Shown: positions 21,497 through 33,292 of the stretch, in pieces
Layout: each line of letters opens with the position of its first letter
Numbering within the stretch: the first letter of the stretch is position 1
NCBI RefSeq assembly: GCF_001641265.1
Contig: NW_020167527.1
Location: forward strand, 806,001 to 870,000
DNA: 64,000 bases
Source: Pseudogymnoascus destructans
Taxonomy: Eukaryota; Ascomycota; Leotiomycetes; Thelebolales; Thelebolaceae
Direction: 5' to 3'
Notes under the pieces: generated by a model
What the model saw: only the letters and a program-made list of their open reading frames with translations
What the model was told of the DNA's origin: nothing
Database searches by the model: none
Made by a program: the position numbers and the translations under genes

Positions 21497-22818
21497 ATGA
21501 GTGACTCTTCGCTATCGCTGGTGCCGACTGAGTATCAGTCTGATGCTTTAGAGCTGCTGCCCCTTATTCCGATGCTGATGCCGCATATGCCTCTAAGACT
21601 TCAATTACCTGAGTCTACGTCAATCCTCTTTTTAAAAGGGCTATTCTACCGTACTTTATTAGATACAATACCTGCTAGAGTCCAATACCAATGCCTTCAA
21701 ACCGATTGTAACTATATGCCGAGCCAGCCACTAAAGAGCCAGACAACGAGTAATCTTTGGAAGCATCTTAAAAAGATGCACCCATCTGTGTATACAGAAT
21801 ACGAGAAGCTATCCTCCTCAATTAGAAGCTCGTCAATGCCGTCTACTTCTGCTTCTGCTTCTGCTTCTACTTCTACTTCTGCTTTTTTCCAGCCCCGCCA
21901 AGCACCTAATAACGCACCAAGGTCGTCGAAATATAGAGAGCTTATACTCTCTTTTGTGGTATCAAATAACCTACCGCTACGCCTTGTGAAAAGCCACTCA
22001 TTCCGGCAATTAGTTCATCATCTAAACCCTACTGTTTTAACAGTAGGTAGAACTACAATCGAACGGGATCTATATCGTCTATTCTGCTATCATAAAGCAC
22101 GGCTTCAAGTAGAGCTACAGCAGCATGTTATAAATGGTGGACGACTATCCATAACAACTGATACTTGGTCTGCTCGGAACTACTCTGAATACGCAGCAGT
22201 TACTGTATACTGGATAAATGACAATTGGCAAATGAGAACTACGATACTTGACGTTATACACCTTCAAGAGCCGATCCACTCTGGTGAATACCTTGCTGAA
22301 CAGATGATGAGTGTAACAGATGATTATAATATCACGCCTGCTATCTTCACAGTTACAAGAGATAATGCGTCATCGAATACAACAATGCTATTAGAGTATG
22401 AGAGACTGGCATCGATAGCCCCTACTTCCTTGAAACAACCATGGGCTTTTACAGCAAAAGCAGGAGACGTACGCTGTATTGGGCATATTATCAACATTGC
22501 TGTTCAAGCTGCTTTAGCTTCCTTAAAGGCAACGCCTGACGAAAGGGTAGAGGCATACCAGCTTGAGGTTGGGGCTGCACGAATACCAACTGGAATATCA
22601 ACTGCTGCTGAATACGAAATTATAACTGTTCTTGCAAAGCTACGGCATCATATATATGTGTTTCGGAACTGCCGTGGGTGGAAAGATGCCTTGAAGAGTC
22701 AGTGTAAAGCTATAGGTATTCAAGTCCGTCAGTTAACACTTGATATGCCAGTCCGCTGGAGCTCAACTTATCAAATGATCGATATAGCTTTAAAGCTTCA
22801 GGCTCCGATTATAGATTG
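21497..22818 (+). pseudogene. hAT-3 transposase, C-terminus lost
   Basis: Open from the ATG at 21497 for about 440 residues. There is a BED-like finger (CLQTDCNYMP ... LWKHLKKMH), a Ser-rich linker, TTDTWSARNYSEYAAVTVYW for the first catalytic Asp, TVTRDNASSNTTML for the second, the RCIGHIINIAVQAAL block and DMPVRWSSTYQM. The sequence switches to retroelement DNA at about 22818 before the dimerisation domain. It belongs to a different hAT subfamily (TDTWSARN type) from hAT-1 and hAT-2. Confidence 0.85.
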
Positions 22819-22820
22819 AC

Positions 22821-25800
22821 ATGCCACTTCGAGAATCTCAGAACATCATAAACGGTAGTTTGTATAAAGATTGTACTCAAACTTTGACTTCGGACACAGT
22901 GATGTCAACTTCGGACACTATGCTGTCAACTTTGGACACTATGCTGTCACCTTCAGACACTATGCTGTCACCTTCGGAACACAGTGCTCTAGCCTCAGCT
23001 GAGGGAGCAAATACTGGTTCACCTTCAACTTCGAGTAAAGACATAAATATAGATATTCCCAAAGTCTACCTTCGGTACTTCGACCTATTTGATGAGCAAA
23101 AGGCTAAGAAGCTGCCAGCTCATAAACCCTATGACCATGAAATACCTTTAGCAGAAAACACCATGCCACCATTTGGACCAATCTATGGTCTTTCAGAACC
23201 TGAACTTCGAGTACTTCGAGAATATATTAATGAGAACCTTCTAAGTGGTTTCATTCGACCTTCAACTAGCCCAGCTGGGGCACCCATCTTGTTTGTGAAG
23301 AAGAAAGATGGTTCACTTCGACTTTGTGTAGACTACAGAGGCTTGAATGCTATTACTGTAAAGAACAGATATGCTTTACCTCTAATTGGGGAACTTCTCG
23401 ATCGGCTTCGGACAGCTAAGATATTTACAAAACTCGATCTTCGAGGAGCTTATAACCTCCTTCGAATTACTTCTGGAGATGAATGGAAAACTGCATTCAG
23501 AACTCGGTATGGGCACTTCGAATACCAAGTCATGCCCTTCGGTCTTGTCAATGCACCTGCTTCATTTCAGGCTCTAGTCAATGATGTGCTTCGACCTTAC
23601 TTGGACATCTCTGTGGTTGTCTACTTAGATGACATTCTGGTCTTTTCAGATTCCGAAGATCAGCATAAGAAGCATGTATGCCAGGTGCTAGATGCTCTAG
23701 CTAAGGCAAGCTTGTATGTTAAGCTTGAAAAGTGTGAATTCCACACCACTTCAACAGATTTCTTGGGTTTTGTCATATCAGCAGATGGCATCTCAATGGA
23801 CAAGTCTAAAACAGACTCCATTGCTTCATGGCCTCAACCTTCGAGTGTTAAGGAAATTTAATCCTTCCTAGGATTAGCCAACTTCTACAGAAGATTTATT
23901 CATGACTTCTCAGGACTTGCTTCGGGACTTCACCTCTTACTTCGGAAGGATGAGCCCTTCAAGTGGAAATCACTTCAAGAGGACTCATTCAACAATTTAA
24001 AAGCTTCGTTCAAACTCGGACAAGTACTTCGACACTTTGACCCAGACCAACCTGCATTTTTGGAAACAGATTCCTCAGACAGAGCAATAGCTGGAATCCT
24101 ATTGCAGAAGAATGGGAAAGGAAAACTTCAACCTGTTGCCTTCTTCTCTAGAAGTTTACAGCCTGCTGAGAGAAATTATGAAATCTTTGATAAGGAGATG
24201 CTTGCAATTGTTGCTTCGCTTCGAGAATGGAGACCCTACCTCGAAGGTGCGAACCACCGAATTACCATCTTCACAGACCACAGCAACTTGACAACATTTA
24301 CAACTTCGAAAAAGTTAAACCCTAGGCAAGCTAGGTGGTCAGAACTACTCAGTTCTTATGATTTTGTTATTAAGCATGTGTCTGGTGCTTCGAATGCTCG
24401 AGCCGATGCTCTCTCTCGAAGATCAGACTATATGGCTTCAGAACCTTCGACCCTATCCCCACCTCTACTAAAGCCTCAGCAAATGGTTGCTTCGACATCA
24501 GTAGGAGGTGAACCCATTCTCGAGGACCAGATTTGGTCTGCTTCAACCCATGATGTGTTTGCTAGAAACACAATTGCTTCGCTTTGAGCCTTAGATTCCA
24601 GTAAACCTGCACAGCTTCGCTCATACTCGCTATCTTCAACAAACCTACTATTATGCAATGGATTATTATACATACCACAAGACAAACCTCTTTGACTTCG
24701 GATCATAAGACTACATCATGATCATTCAGCCTCTGGACATTTTGGCTTCGCCTTCGCTTCAATAACTCGAGTTTATTATTGGCCTAAGCTTCGGCAATAC
24801 CTCGAAGACTATATTCGAAGTTGCATACAGTGCAACTTGAATAAGCCTGCAAGACATAAACCTTATGGACAACTTCAATCACTACCTGTGCCAGTAAGAC
24901 CATGGACTTCGATTTCAGTAGACTTAATTGTCAAACTACCCCCTTCGACATCTTCGCTTTATGGGAAAACCTTTGACTCCATCATTGTATTTGTGGACAG
25001 GTTATTAAAAATGGCACACTTTGTTCCTTGCAATGAATCTATGGATGCTATGCAATTCGCTCGAATCTTCTTCAAATTCATATTTAAGCTTTATGGCTTA
25101 CCTTTTGATATAGTCTCAGATAGAGGCTCGCTTTTCACTTCGGCTTTCTTCAGAGAACTTGCAAAGCTGCTCCAGATAATACAGAAACTCTCTACTGCAT
25201 TCCATCCCCAGACTGATGGTCAGACTGAGATACTCAATTCGATCCTTGAACAATACCTTCGGATGTATGTTAATTACCCTCAGAATAACTGGGCAGACCT
25301 TCTGTGCTTTGCAGAATTTGCCTACAATGATTCGACTTCAGCTACTACTAGAGAAACACTCTTCTTCGTTAATTCGGGCTACAACCCCCTTTGGATCACT
25401 TCGAGCTTGACTTCAGAGAGAAGTCCTGCTGCTTCGGAACATCACCTCTTTCTTCAAAGTCTACACAAGTACCTCAAAACTGAGTTGCTTAGAGCTCAAG
25501 ACTCTCAGGCATCTGCCTTTAATAGGAGGGTGCTGGCTTCTCCTGTCTTCGAAACTGGAGACTATGTATACTTGCTTCGAAAGCATATTAAGACAACTCG
25601 ACCTTCGAATAAACTAGACCACAAGAAACTTGGGCCCTTGAAGATCCTACAAGTAATCCCAAAGAATGCATACAAGCTATAGCTGCCTTCGACTATGAAC
25701 ATACACAATGTGTTCCATGTCTCACTCCTTGAGAAAGTTCATCCTAATTCGATTCGACCTTCGGTTCAAGAACCTTCACCTGTAGAGGTAGAAGGAGAAC

Positions 25801-25960
25801 ATCAATGGGAAGTCGAAGCTATCCGAAGACATAAAGGAACTGGAAATTGAACTAGATACCTTGTTAAATGGCTTGGGTTTTCAGAACTAGAAAACACCTG
25901 GGAACCTGCTTCGAACTTTGAACATGCACAAGACCTTTTACAGAGCTACAAGTCACAACA
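22821..25960 (+). pseudogene. Pol of element C (RT, RNase H, integrase, chromodomain)
   Basis: One frame throughout, closed only by point stops. The N-terminal part has short repeats of [16 protein letters not shown] shows [18 protein letters not shown] and [11 protein letters not shown]. RNase H has LETDSSDRAIAGIL and FTDHSNLTTF. Integrase has a zinc-binding region CIQCN, SISVDLIVKLPP, VSDRGSLFTS and HPQTDGQTEILNS. The chromodomain is WEVEAIRRHKGTGN ... RYLVKWLGF...NTWEPASNF. Stops are TAA at 23859 (from CAA in KEIQSFLG), TGA near 24585 and 24690, TAG near 25680 and TGA near 25848. Inactive, but recently so, since no frameshift is seen. Confidence 0.88.
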
Positions 25961-26125
25961 TTCAATTGCATTAAAAATTGTTGTTTGGTTCAGAGAACCC
26001 CCAAGAGGGTTCCCCTTTAATTTTTTGATTTTCTAGTGTTTTTGGGTTTTATATTTTATAAAGCATAACTCCAAACTCCCTCGACCTTCACACTTCGACC
26101 TTTGACTCACTCCTATGACATCTGT

Positions 26126-26880
26126 TCATGCAGCTTTATGCAACCTATTCAGAAGCCCTTGGAGCTTCTTGAACTCAATTGGAATATCAGTTTTGACCTC
26201 CTTGAGTTCCTCAACTACAGCCTTGACCTCCTTGAGTTTCTCTACCAGCCTGCTCTCAAGCACCTCCACTCTTTGGAGTGCTTCGATGAGATTCGAATTA
26301 TCAGCACTTCTAGCCTTTGCTTGTTCCAGCTGGAAGATGAATCCACCCTTAGTCCTCTTAGTTGTGGAAGCTTCAGAGGGTGTGTCTTCAGAAATCGCTC
26401 GCTTCAGTCTTCGGGCCACTAACATCACCTCAACTGGAGCAGCTCCAGCTGGCCCAATATCTTCATCCCCAACCTTGTCCCCTTCATCTTCAATCTCCTC
26501 TTTGACCTCTTTGACCTCTTCATCTTCGACCTCTTCGACTTCATCTTCAGCGCCAACTCCTTCAACTTCACCTTCGATTTCTTCATCCTCACTCTCTTCG
26601 ACTCGATATAAGGACCCTGCTACCCTCTTTAGTTTCTTTGTCTCCTTTGCCTTCACTTCATTCCCCTTTGCCTCCTTCGCCTCCTTCGCCTCCTTCGAAA
26701 TAGTGAAAGAATAGGAATGAGCTTGTTTGATACACCAAGCACACTTCAATGATGTATGGCCAGACCAAGTGATGCAATCACTCGTCTTTGGCCTCGCTTT
26801 ACATCAGTCACACTTCGGATCTTGGGCTTCACCATATTTGGTAATCTTCCCAAAGTTTTCCAACCTCAGCTCCTTCGGCG
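26126..26880 (-). pseudogene. Antisense ORF of element C (Cys cluster plus coiled coil)
   Basis: The minus strand is open from about 26880 to 26126 except for one TGA (near 26800). The N-terminal part reads KTPKELRLENFGKITKYGEA, then a cluster C-x2-C-x8-C-x10-C-x2-C ending LKCAWCIKQ; the stop replaces the third residue of the first C-x2-C. Then come KEAKEAKGNEVKAKETKK, a long acidic Glu/Val repeat, a basic patch RRLKRA, and a predicted coiled coil (ALQRVEVLESRLVEKLKEV). It lies between pol and the 3' end, opposite to pol, as in chromovirus A. No known domain recognised. A run of about 23 A residues sits just upstream at 26899. Confidence 0.55.
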
Positions 26881-27110
26881 TCTTCGAAACGGCCTTCTTA
26901 AAAAAAAAAAAAAAAAAAAAAAAGAACTCAGAACCCTTCGGAACGCATCGGAAAATTTCAGAATCTCATGGAAACTTAAAGAAGAACTAAGTCAACTTCG
27001 AACACCCTCGGAAATTCATAGAAAATACAAGTTCTAGCAACTCAACTTCGAACTTCAATAACCCCTACTTCGATATTTTGCTCATCTCAGACTCAAGATT
27101 ACATAGACCT

Positions 27111-27409
27111 TGTAAGGATGCCTCCTTACTCGGGGTAGTTACGGCCGTCACGTGGCGCCATCGAGACTCGGGGCCGTTACGGGTCAGTCGCGACTGACAG
27201 CCTTAGGCACATAACGTAAGGAAGCCTTAGGCAAACAGGGAGCTAGCTGAGTCGGAGCGGTTTCGGGTATTTTAAGGGAACAGCCATACAGGGTTACACC
27301 TTCATCTTTTTTGTATCCTTCGTAGTAGACCTATAGGATTGCACCGACTCATATCCGACTCGCACTCCCATATGCCACTTCTCGTGATACGGTGCCCTGT
27401 GTCCTTACA
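27111..27409 (+). repeat. 5' LTR of chromovirus A copy 2
   Basis: 299 bp, from TGTAAGGATGCC to TGTCCTTACA, with an 8-bp inverted TGTAAGGA/TCCTTACA at the ends. Conserved segments such as CATCTTTTTTGTATCCTTCGTAGTAG recur in every LTR of this family in the window. Confidence 0.95.
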
Positions 27410-27820
27410 TTATACAAAAAAGATCACGCCTGCCGGGGACGGCCGTACTCAAAGAATATCCCACACTGGAACGACTCAGGAGAACTACCGTTACACCACC
27501 GACCGCGACTCGGAAACTGCAACGGAGCTGAGACCTGACGACTTCAAATAGCCGTGACCCCAGAGAACTCACGGACGACCAGTGGATCAGGGTTTGATCC
27601 TGCAGAGCAAGCTGGTAAAGTCGCCGACGCGTTGGCGCCGAATAGGATACGAGATCCTTAAGAACCCCCTCAAGCACAGAGGTAATTGTGAACAAGAGTG
27701 TTGATAGCTACGAGCTACCGGAAGTCAAACTCTTTCGTATCGACACCGATACACCCCCGAACCAACATGAGGAAAATGACCTCAAACATTCCCCAAGACA
27801 ATGATGGTCAACCGTCATGA
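27410..27820 (+). other. Leader between 5' LTR and gag
   Basis: Untranslated leader of chromovirus A. Immediately after the LTR the sequence is TTATACAAAAAAGATCACGC. I do not recognise a match to the 3' end of a common primer tRNA, so the primer-binding site is unassigned. Confidence 0.5.
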
Positions 27821-29029
27821 ATGTCAACGAGACAAACCACTGCTGCAGCTGGGACTGCTGCACCCACCGAAGACATACCGGATCGAATGGCAAACCTCGA
27901 GATCCAGATGCAGGAGATCAAGGAAATGATAGCCAACCTAGCGGCAACCCAGACTAGGATCCCGTCCACGCCACCGGTGGACACCGTCAAAGTTGAGGAG
28001 CGACAAACTTCCCCTATGCGAAACACCCCCGAGACAGTTCAGTTGCCGCCTCTTCGAAACACTCGTTCTCCATCGATTCTGAGGATGTATTCCGAAGACC
28101 CTCCGAATCGCTACAAGAAATCCACCATCTCTGAGAAGATTACGCCGCTCAGCGATGGGATAGAACATACCTTTATGCAATGGAGCGCGTCCATTCGGGA
28201 CCGCCTCGTAGTCAATGAGGATCACTACCCTACCGACGTCTCGAGAAGAGCGTTGATATGGGGGACTACGACTGGCCTGGCAAAGAAATACCTCGAACCC
28301 CAATACCTATCCGCGACACACGGGTTTCGGAGTGCCGACGAGATGATGGACCTGTTGGGTTCATATTACCTCACTGGCAACGAAACGGAACAGGCCCGGA
28401 ACCTCTTCGACGACCTCCAAATGGGAGAGAAAGGACATACAAACGAGACTTTCTCAGAGTTCAAAGCTCGCTTCCAAAGTGCAGCTATTACAGGACAGGT
28501 CACCGAGTCAGAATGGTTTCGGTACATGTGGAACAAGTTGACCCCTCAATTCTGTAGCCGCGTAGCGGTTATCAAAAGTCAATGGAAGGGAGACTACCAC
28601 ACCATGGTCCGAGAACTCACCGCCTTCGATCAGGAGCGGCGCCAGAACAACGAGTTGAGCTTCCCGTCCAAGAGCGGCGAGTCGAGCTCCCGAGGACCCG
28701 CCCGCCTGAGCTCATCCAGGTTCACGCCCGTGGACCCCGGAAAGGCCCAGCCACCGAGGCAGACAAGAAGCCCTCTGGTTTCCTCCCAGAGGACTCCCTT
28801 TACGCCCACGGCCCCCAAGCCGGACATTACAGGCCGCGTGCAGACCGCCGTGCCGGCTACGTCCGGGAACTGTTTCAAGTGCGGCAAGCCGGGCCATTTC
28901 CAAGACAAATGCCCGCTCAACCCCACCGTCAAGGAGATTGACCGCGAAGCCCCTGAGGACGAAGAGCAGTGGGAGGAAGCAGTCGCCCACCAGTCGGATG
29001 CGTCCCTGGAGGAAAACGACGAGGCCTAG
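27821..29029 (+). CDS. Gag of chromovirus A, 402 aa
   Basis: From the ATG at 27821, a coiled-coil-like N-terminus (MANLEIQMQEIKEMIANLA) leads into a capsid-like region with FMQWSASIRDRL and the conserved stretch ETFSEFKARFQSAA. A Pro/Ser/Arg linker follows, then one CCHC zinc knuckle CFKCGKPGHFQDKC near residue 350, and an acidic tail. Gag forms the cytoplasmic particle and binds the element RNA. The frame is intact and ends TAG at 29027. Pol lies in the -1 frame and overlaps the last 61 bases. Confidence 0.9.
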   Translation: MSTRQTTAAAGTAAPTEDIPDRMANLEIQMQEIKEMIANLAATQTRIPSTPPVDTVKVEERQTSPMRNTPETVQLPPLRNTRSPSILRMYSEDPPNRYKKSTISEKITPLSDGIEHTFMQWSASIRDRLVVNEDHYPTDVSRRALIWGTTTGLAKKYLEPQYLSATHGFRSADEMMDLLGSYYLTGNETEQARNLFDDLQMGEKGHTNETFSEFKARFQSAAITGQVTESEWFRYMWNKLTPQFCSRVAVIKSQWKGDYHTMVRELTAFDQERRQNNELSFPSKSGESSSRGPARLSSSRFTPVDPGKAQPPRQTRSPLVSSQRTPFTPTAPKPDITGRVQTAVPATSGNCFKCGKPGHFQDKCPLNPTVKEIDREAPEDEEQWEEAVAHQSDASLEENDEA

Positions 29030-32000
29030 GGAAAGGCTCCTTCCTAGGTCTACGCAAATGTGATCTGCAAGGACTGGATTTACGAGAGCTCTTGGGAGGC
29101 TCCCAATTTCTCGTTGATACAACCCTGAGTATGAACGGACTCGGGGTGCAAACGAAGTCACTCGCAGACACAGGAGCAAATGGCTACCTCGTCATTAATA
29201 AGCCTTTCGCGCAACGGTTGTCGAAAGCGCTTCAGAGCCCTATACGGAAACTGCCCTACTCTGTACCCATACGTGGATTTCAGCGAAATATCCAAAGCTA
29301 CGTATCGGAGTATATTCGGTTACACTTGACAGTCCAAGGACGCTGAATATATAACTGCCCCTTTGTGCTCCTAGATCTCGGAGCGCAAGATGTGATAATT
29401 GGGAAGAAGCTTTTTAGCCGCTTCCGAATCCTACTCGACTCTGCAAAGAGCCGGCTAGTATGGCCAAAGGAGTACCCGCCTACTCCTAGCTGGAGCAAAG
29501 AGATCACCTTGCCCTACCACTCGCGTGAACTATCTATACGTCACCCCGCCCATCAATCGGATGCGAACCGGCGGGACGATGCCATCGACCATGACGACAG
29601 ACGACGTGAGGGCGGACGCTCAATACCAATGAAAGTGATAACGGCCCATCGTGACGCTATTATGATCACCCCACCGAGCTCGGTGCGAGACGAGGGAACG
29701 ACCCACCCGCACCCCAAAACCCCAAGGACACGAGCCTCGCCCGTGGAAACCTATAAAGACAGACCCTTAGGGCAAGTGGAGGCGAAACCTCCAAGAAACG
29801 GACCATCCGCATATGAGAGAAAGAATCATGGGAGGAGCGGAGTCTTCTCTCTTTCCCGACGCCAGACCCTGGTACGCAGCTTCACGCCGGTCCAAATTTG
29901 CGAGATTGGCGCAAACGCTTTCCACTATGAGATGATGCAAAGCGACTCCGAGTTCTTTACGACAAGCATCTACGAGATCGACCAGATCATCCGAGAGAGG
30001 GAAGCGGCCGAGGACGAGGAAACGCTCCGCCTCATTCGGGACAAGCTTCCGCATATGCACCGCAACTATTCCGATGTCTTCTCGAAGTCGGAATCTGATC
30101 AGCTTCCCCCGCATCGCATATACGATCACAAGATACAACTAGAAGCCCCTTTACCAAATGCCTTTTCGCCACTATACCGACAAAGCACCGAAGAGCTTAA
30201 GGCGACTAAGCAATACCTATTAGAGAACCTCGAGAAGGGCTTTATAGTCAATAGCAATAGCCCGTTTGCCTCCCCTATACTGTTCGTGAAGAAGGCAGAT
30301 GGCAAACTGAGATTTTGTATCGACTACCGGAAGTTGAACGGACTTATCCGTAACGACCCCTACCCTATCCCGCGTATCGACGAACTACTAGGATGGGTGT
30401 CGAAAGCAAAAATCTTCACGAAGCTAGACATTAGGCAAGCCTTCCATCGTATACGAATGGACCCCGACTCCGAGGAGTACACGACCTTCCGGACTCGGTA
30501 TGGATCCTACAAATGCAAAGTGCTGCCGTTTGGCCTAACGAACGGCCCCGCAACCTATCAGAGGTATATGAACGACGTTCTTATGCAATACTTGGACGAC
30601 TTCTGTACTGCCTACCTAGACGACATCCTAATCTACTCCGAGGACCCCGCGGAACACATGGACCACGTACATAAGGTCCTCCAACGGCTTCGAGAAGCAG
30701 GACTACAAGCCGACATTAAGAAATGCGAGTTCAACGTAACCCGGACAAAGTATTTAGGCTATATCCTGACTACTACCGGTGTCGAAGCGGATCCCGAGAA
30801 GATCGAACCCCTCCGGAATTGGATCCGGCCAACAACTGTCACAGGCGTGAAGTCTTACCTTGGATTCTGCGGCTTCTACCGCCAATTTATCAGAAATTTC
30901 GGGAAAATAGCCAAGCCTCTCACCACTATCACCAGCCCCTCAGAACCGTTCCTGTGGACTGACGAATGTGAGAACGCTTTTGAAGAAATGCGCCGACAGC
31001 TTTTAGCCGTGCAGGCGCTCCACCACTTCAACCCCAAATTGCCTACGAAGCTGGAAACAGACTCTTCTGATGGAGTCGTAGCCGGTGTCCTTTCTCAGGA
31101 ACACCCCGACAAGCGATGGTATCCTGTAAGCTTGTACAGTCACGTCCTATCTGGGCATGAGATCAATTGGGAGATCCACGACAAGGAACTGTTCGCCATC
31201 GTCAAAGCGTTCGCAAAATGGAGGCCAGAATTAGCATCGGTACGCCACCGAATCGACGTCTATACAGATCACCGATCACTGGAATACTTCATGTCGACGA
31301 AGGTTCTCACGGCGAAGCAGGTTCGGTGGATGGAGCTACTCTCCGACTTCAATTTCTCTATTGCGTATACTGCTGGCAAGAACAATCAGAAGGCAGATAT
31401 ACTGAGCTGAACAGAGCAAGACCTGATTACGCAACAGAAGGTCAAACTCGACAGCCTTGCGAGGGTGCTGTTAGGCCCAGTCCGACTACACTCCCGAATC
31501 AGTGCCGAATTAGCACAAACGTACGTGGCCTCGATCAATGCGATGGACGCCCCGAACACCCAGGTCCCCTTTGACCTGATAGAAGCGCTCTGCGCGGATA
31601 ATAGGAGGTCGTTCACCGACACTCGCGCGAAAGACCCCCTACCTAACGGGTTTACAATGAAGGACCAACTCTTGCTATACAAAGGTCGACTGTGCATAAA
31701 CCGGCACACCGAGTTATGTACGAAACTCATACGGGAAGCACACGATCAAGTATCAGTAGCCCACCCTAGTGGCAGGAAAACTTATCAGTTACTCGCCCCG
31801 AAGTATCATTGGGTCGGAATGGAAGCGGATTGCCTCCGATATGTGCGCAACTGCGTGACGTGCCGACTTTCTCACACTAGCGTGACGAAGCAGCAAGGCT
31901 TCTTACACCCCCTACCGGTACCCGAATACCCCATGCAACACCTAACGATGGACTTTAAGGAATTCCCAAAGGATAAACACGGATTCGACAGCATCCTTGT

Positions 32001-33042
32001 GTTCATGGACCGACTCGGTAAGGGTTCAGTGTCCATACCGTGTCATAAGACCACCGATGCCCGCCAAATGGCGCAGCTATTCATCGAATGGATATATCGA
32101 TTCGGACACACCCCAGAGTCGATCATTAGTGATCGCGGACCCCAATTCATATCAGCTTTCTGGCGAGAGTTCTGCCGAATCATAGGGGTCAAGATTAAGC
32201 TGTCAACAGCCTATCACAAGCAGACCGACGGGCAGACGGAAATCATGAATCGGTATATCGATCAGAGACTGAGGCCCTTCGTATCACATTACCAGGATAA
32301 CTGGAGCGAGCTCATTCCCATCATGGATCGGGTGCAAATGACCCTTCCCCATGCCTCGATCGGAATGACCCCCTACCGACTCAAGTACGGAACTGATCCG
32401 CGCACCAGTTGGGACTGGGAAACCCCGAAAGCCACGACCCCTAGGGAAGTCATGAACCAGAAGGAAGCCAAAGCAGTAGCAAACCGCATGCACTCCGCAT
32501 GGATTTACGCAAAGGAGAACATGGCCAAAGCACAAGAGGATATGTCTAAATACGCGAATCGACGCCGACGAGCCATTGACTGGGACGTAGGAGACAAGGT
32601 TTACCTATCGACCAAGAATCTGAAAAATCACCGCCCTAGCCGTAAGCTGGGGCAACAATGGGTCGGACCCTATACGGTACTGGAACAAATCGGACACGCC
32701 TTCCGACTAGACCTACCGAAGGGTTCCCAAATACACGATGTCTTCTCTCCAGACGTACTCATCAAGGCTCCGAATAACCCGCTGCCCGGTCAAGCAGCGC
32801 CTGAGCCAAGCAGCGAAGTCGTAGACGGCCTAGAGGAGTGGGAGGTCGAAAAGATCCTCGCCGTAAGGATCCGGTGAAAACAACTTCAATACCAGGTATC
32901 CTGGGTCGGATACGATCCGGACCCGGAATGGTACCCCGCCTCAAACTTTAAGAACTCCCCCTACAAAATCCGGGAGTTCCACGCGGAGTACCCAAACCTG
33001 CCAGGACCACCGCAGGACCTACCCGGCTGGATCACGGAATGA
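28969..33042 (+). pseudogene. Pol of chromovirus A with three in-frame TGA codons
   Basis: A single frame of about 1,350 codons with no indels. The protease active site is ADTGANG near 29167. RT has FCIDYRKLNGLIR, LPFGLTNGPATYQRYMND and AYLDDILIYS (30613-30624). RNase H has LETDSSDGVVAGVLS and VYTDHRSLEYF. Integrase has TMDFKEFPKD, SDRGPQF and KQTDGQTEIMN, so all three D,D,E residues are present, with QQWVGPYTVLEQ after it. The chromodomain is EEWEVEKILAVRI ... QYQVSWVGYDPD ... EWYPASNF. Stops are TGA at 29344 (after LTVQGR), 31408 (ADILS*, Arg expected) and 32875 (inside the chromodomain). It is interpreted as a recently dead pol unless TGA is read through. Confidence 0.9.
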
Positions 33043-33292
33043 AAGACAGGCAAACCAAGCTACGATCACGAGAGGCACGGCAAAGCAGAGGAAAACAGCG
33101 TCGTTGCTACCTACGACACTAAACTAAACACCCTCTAAGCCAGGGCACCCTCAGAGCCGTAGCCCTTGCGGAAGCCACCCTTCCCAAACGTCTCACCGGC
33201 GTCGCAACAAGCGGCTACCACCATGAGAGACGAAGGGTCGAAGTGACCCCACGCGAAAGACCACGCCCGAGTTCCCTCCGACACAGGGCCTA

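Noticed and set aside
26115..26714. 199-codon + strand frame in element C (Ser/Thr/Leu-rich)
   Set aside because: Mirror of the antisense ORF; Ser runs come from the TTC/TCC strand of acidic codons. The Cys cluster is only on the minus strand.
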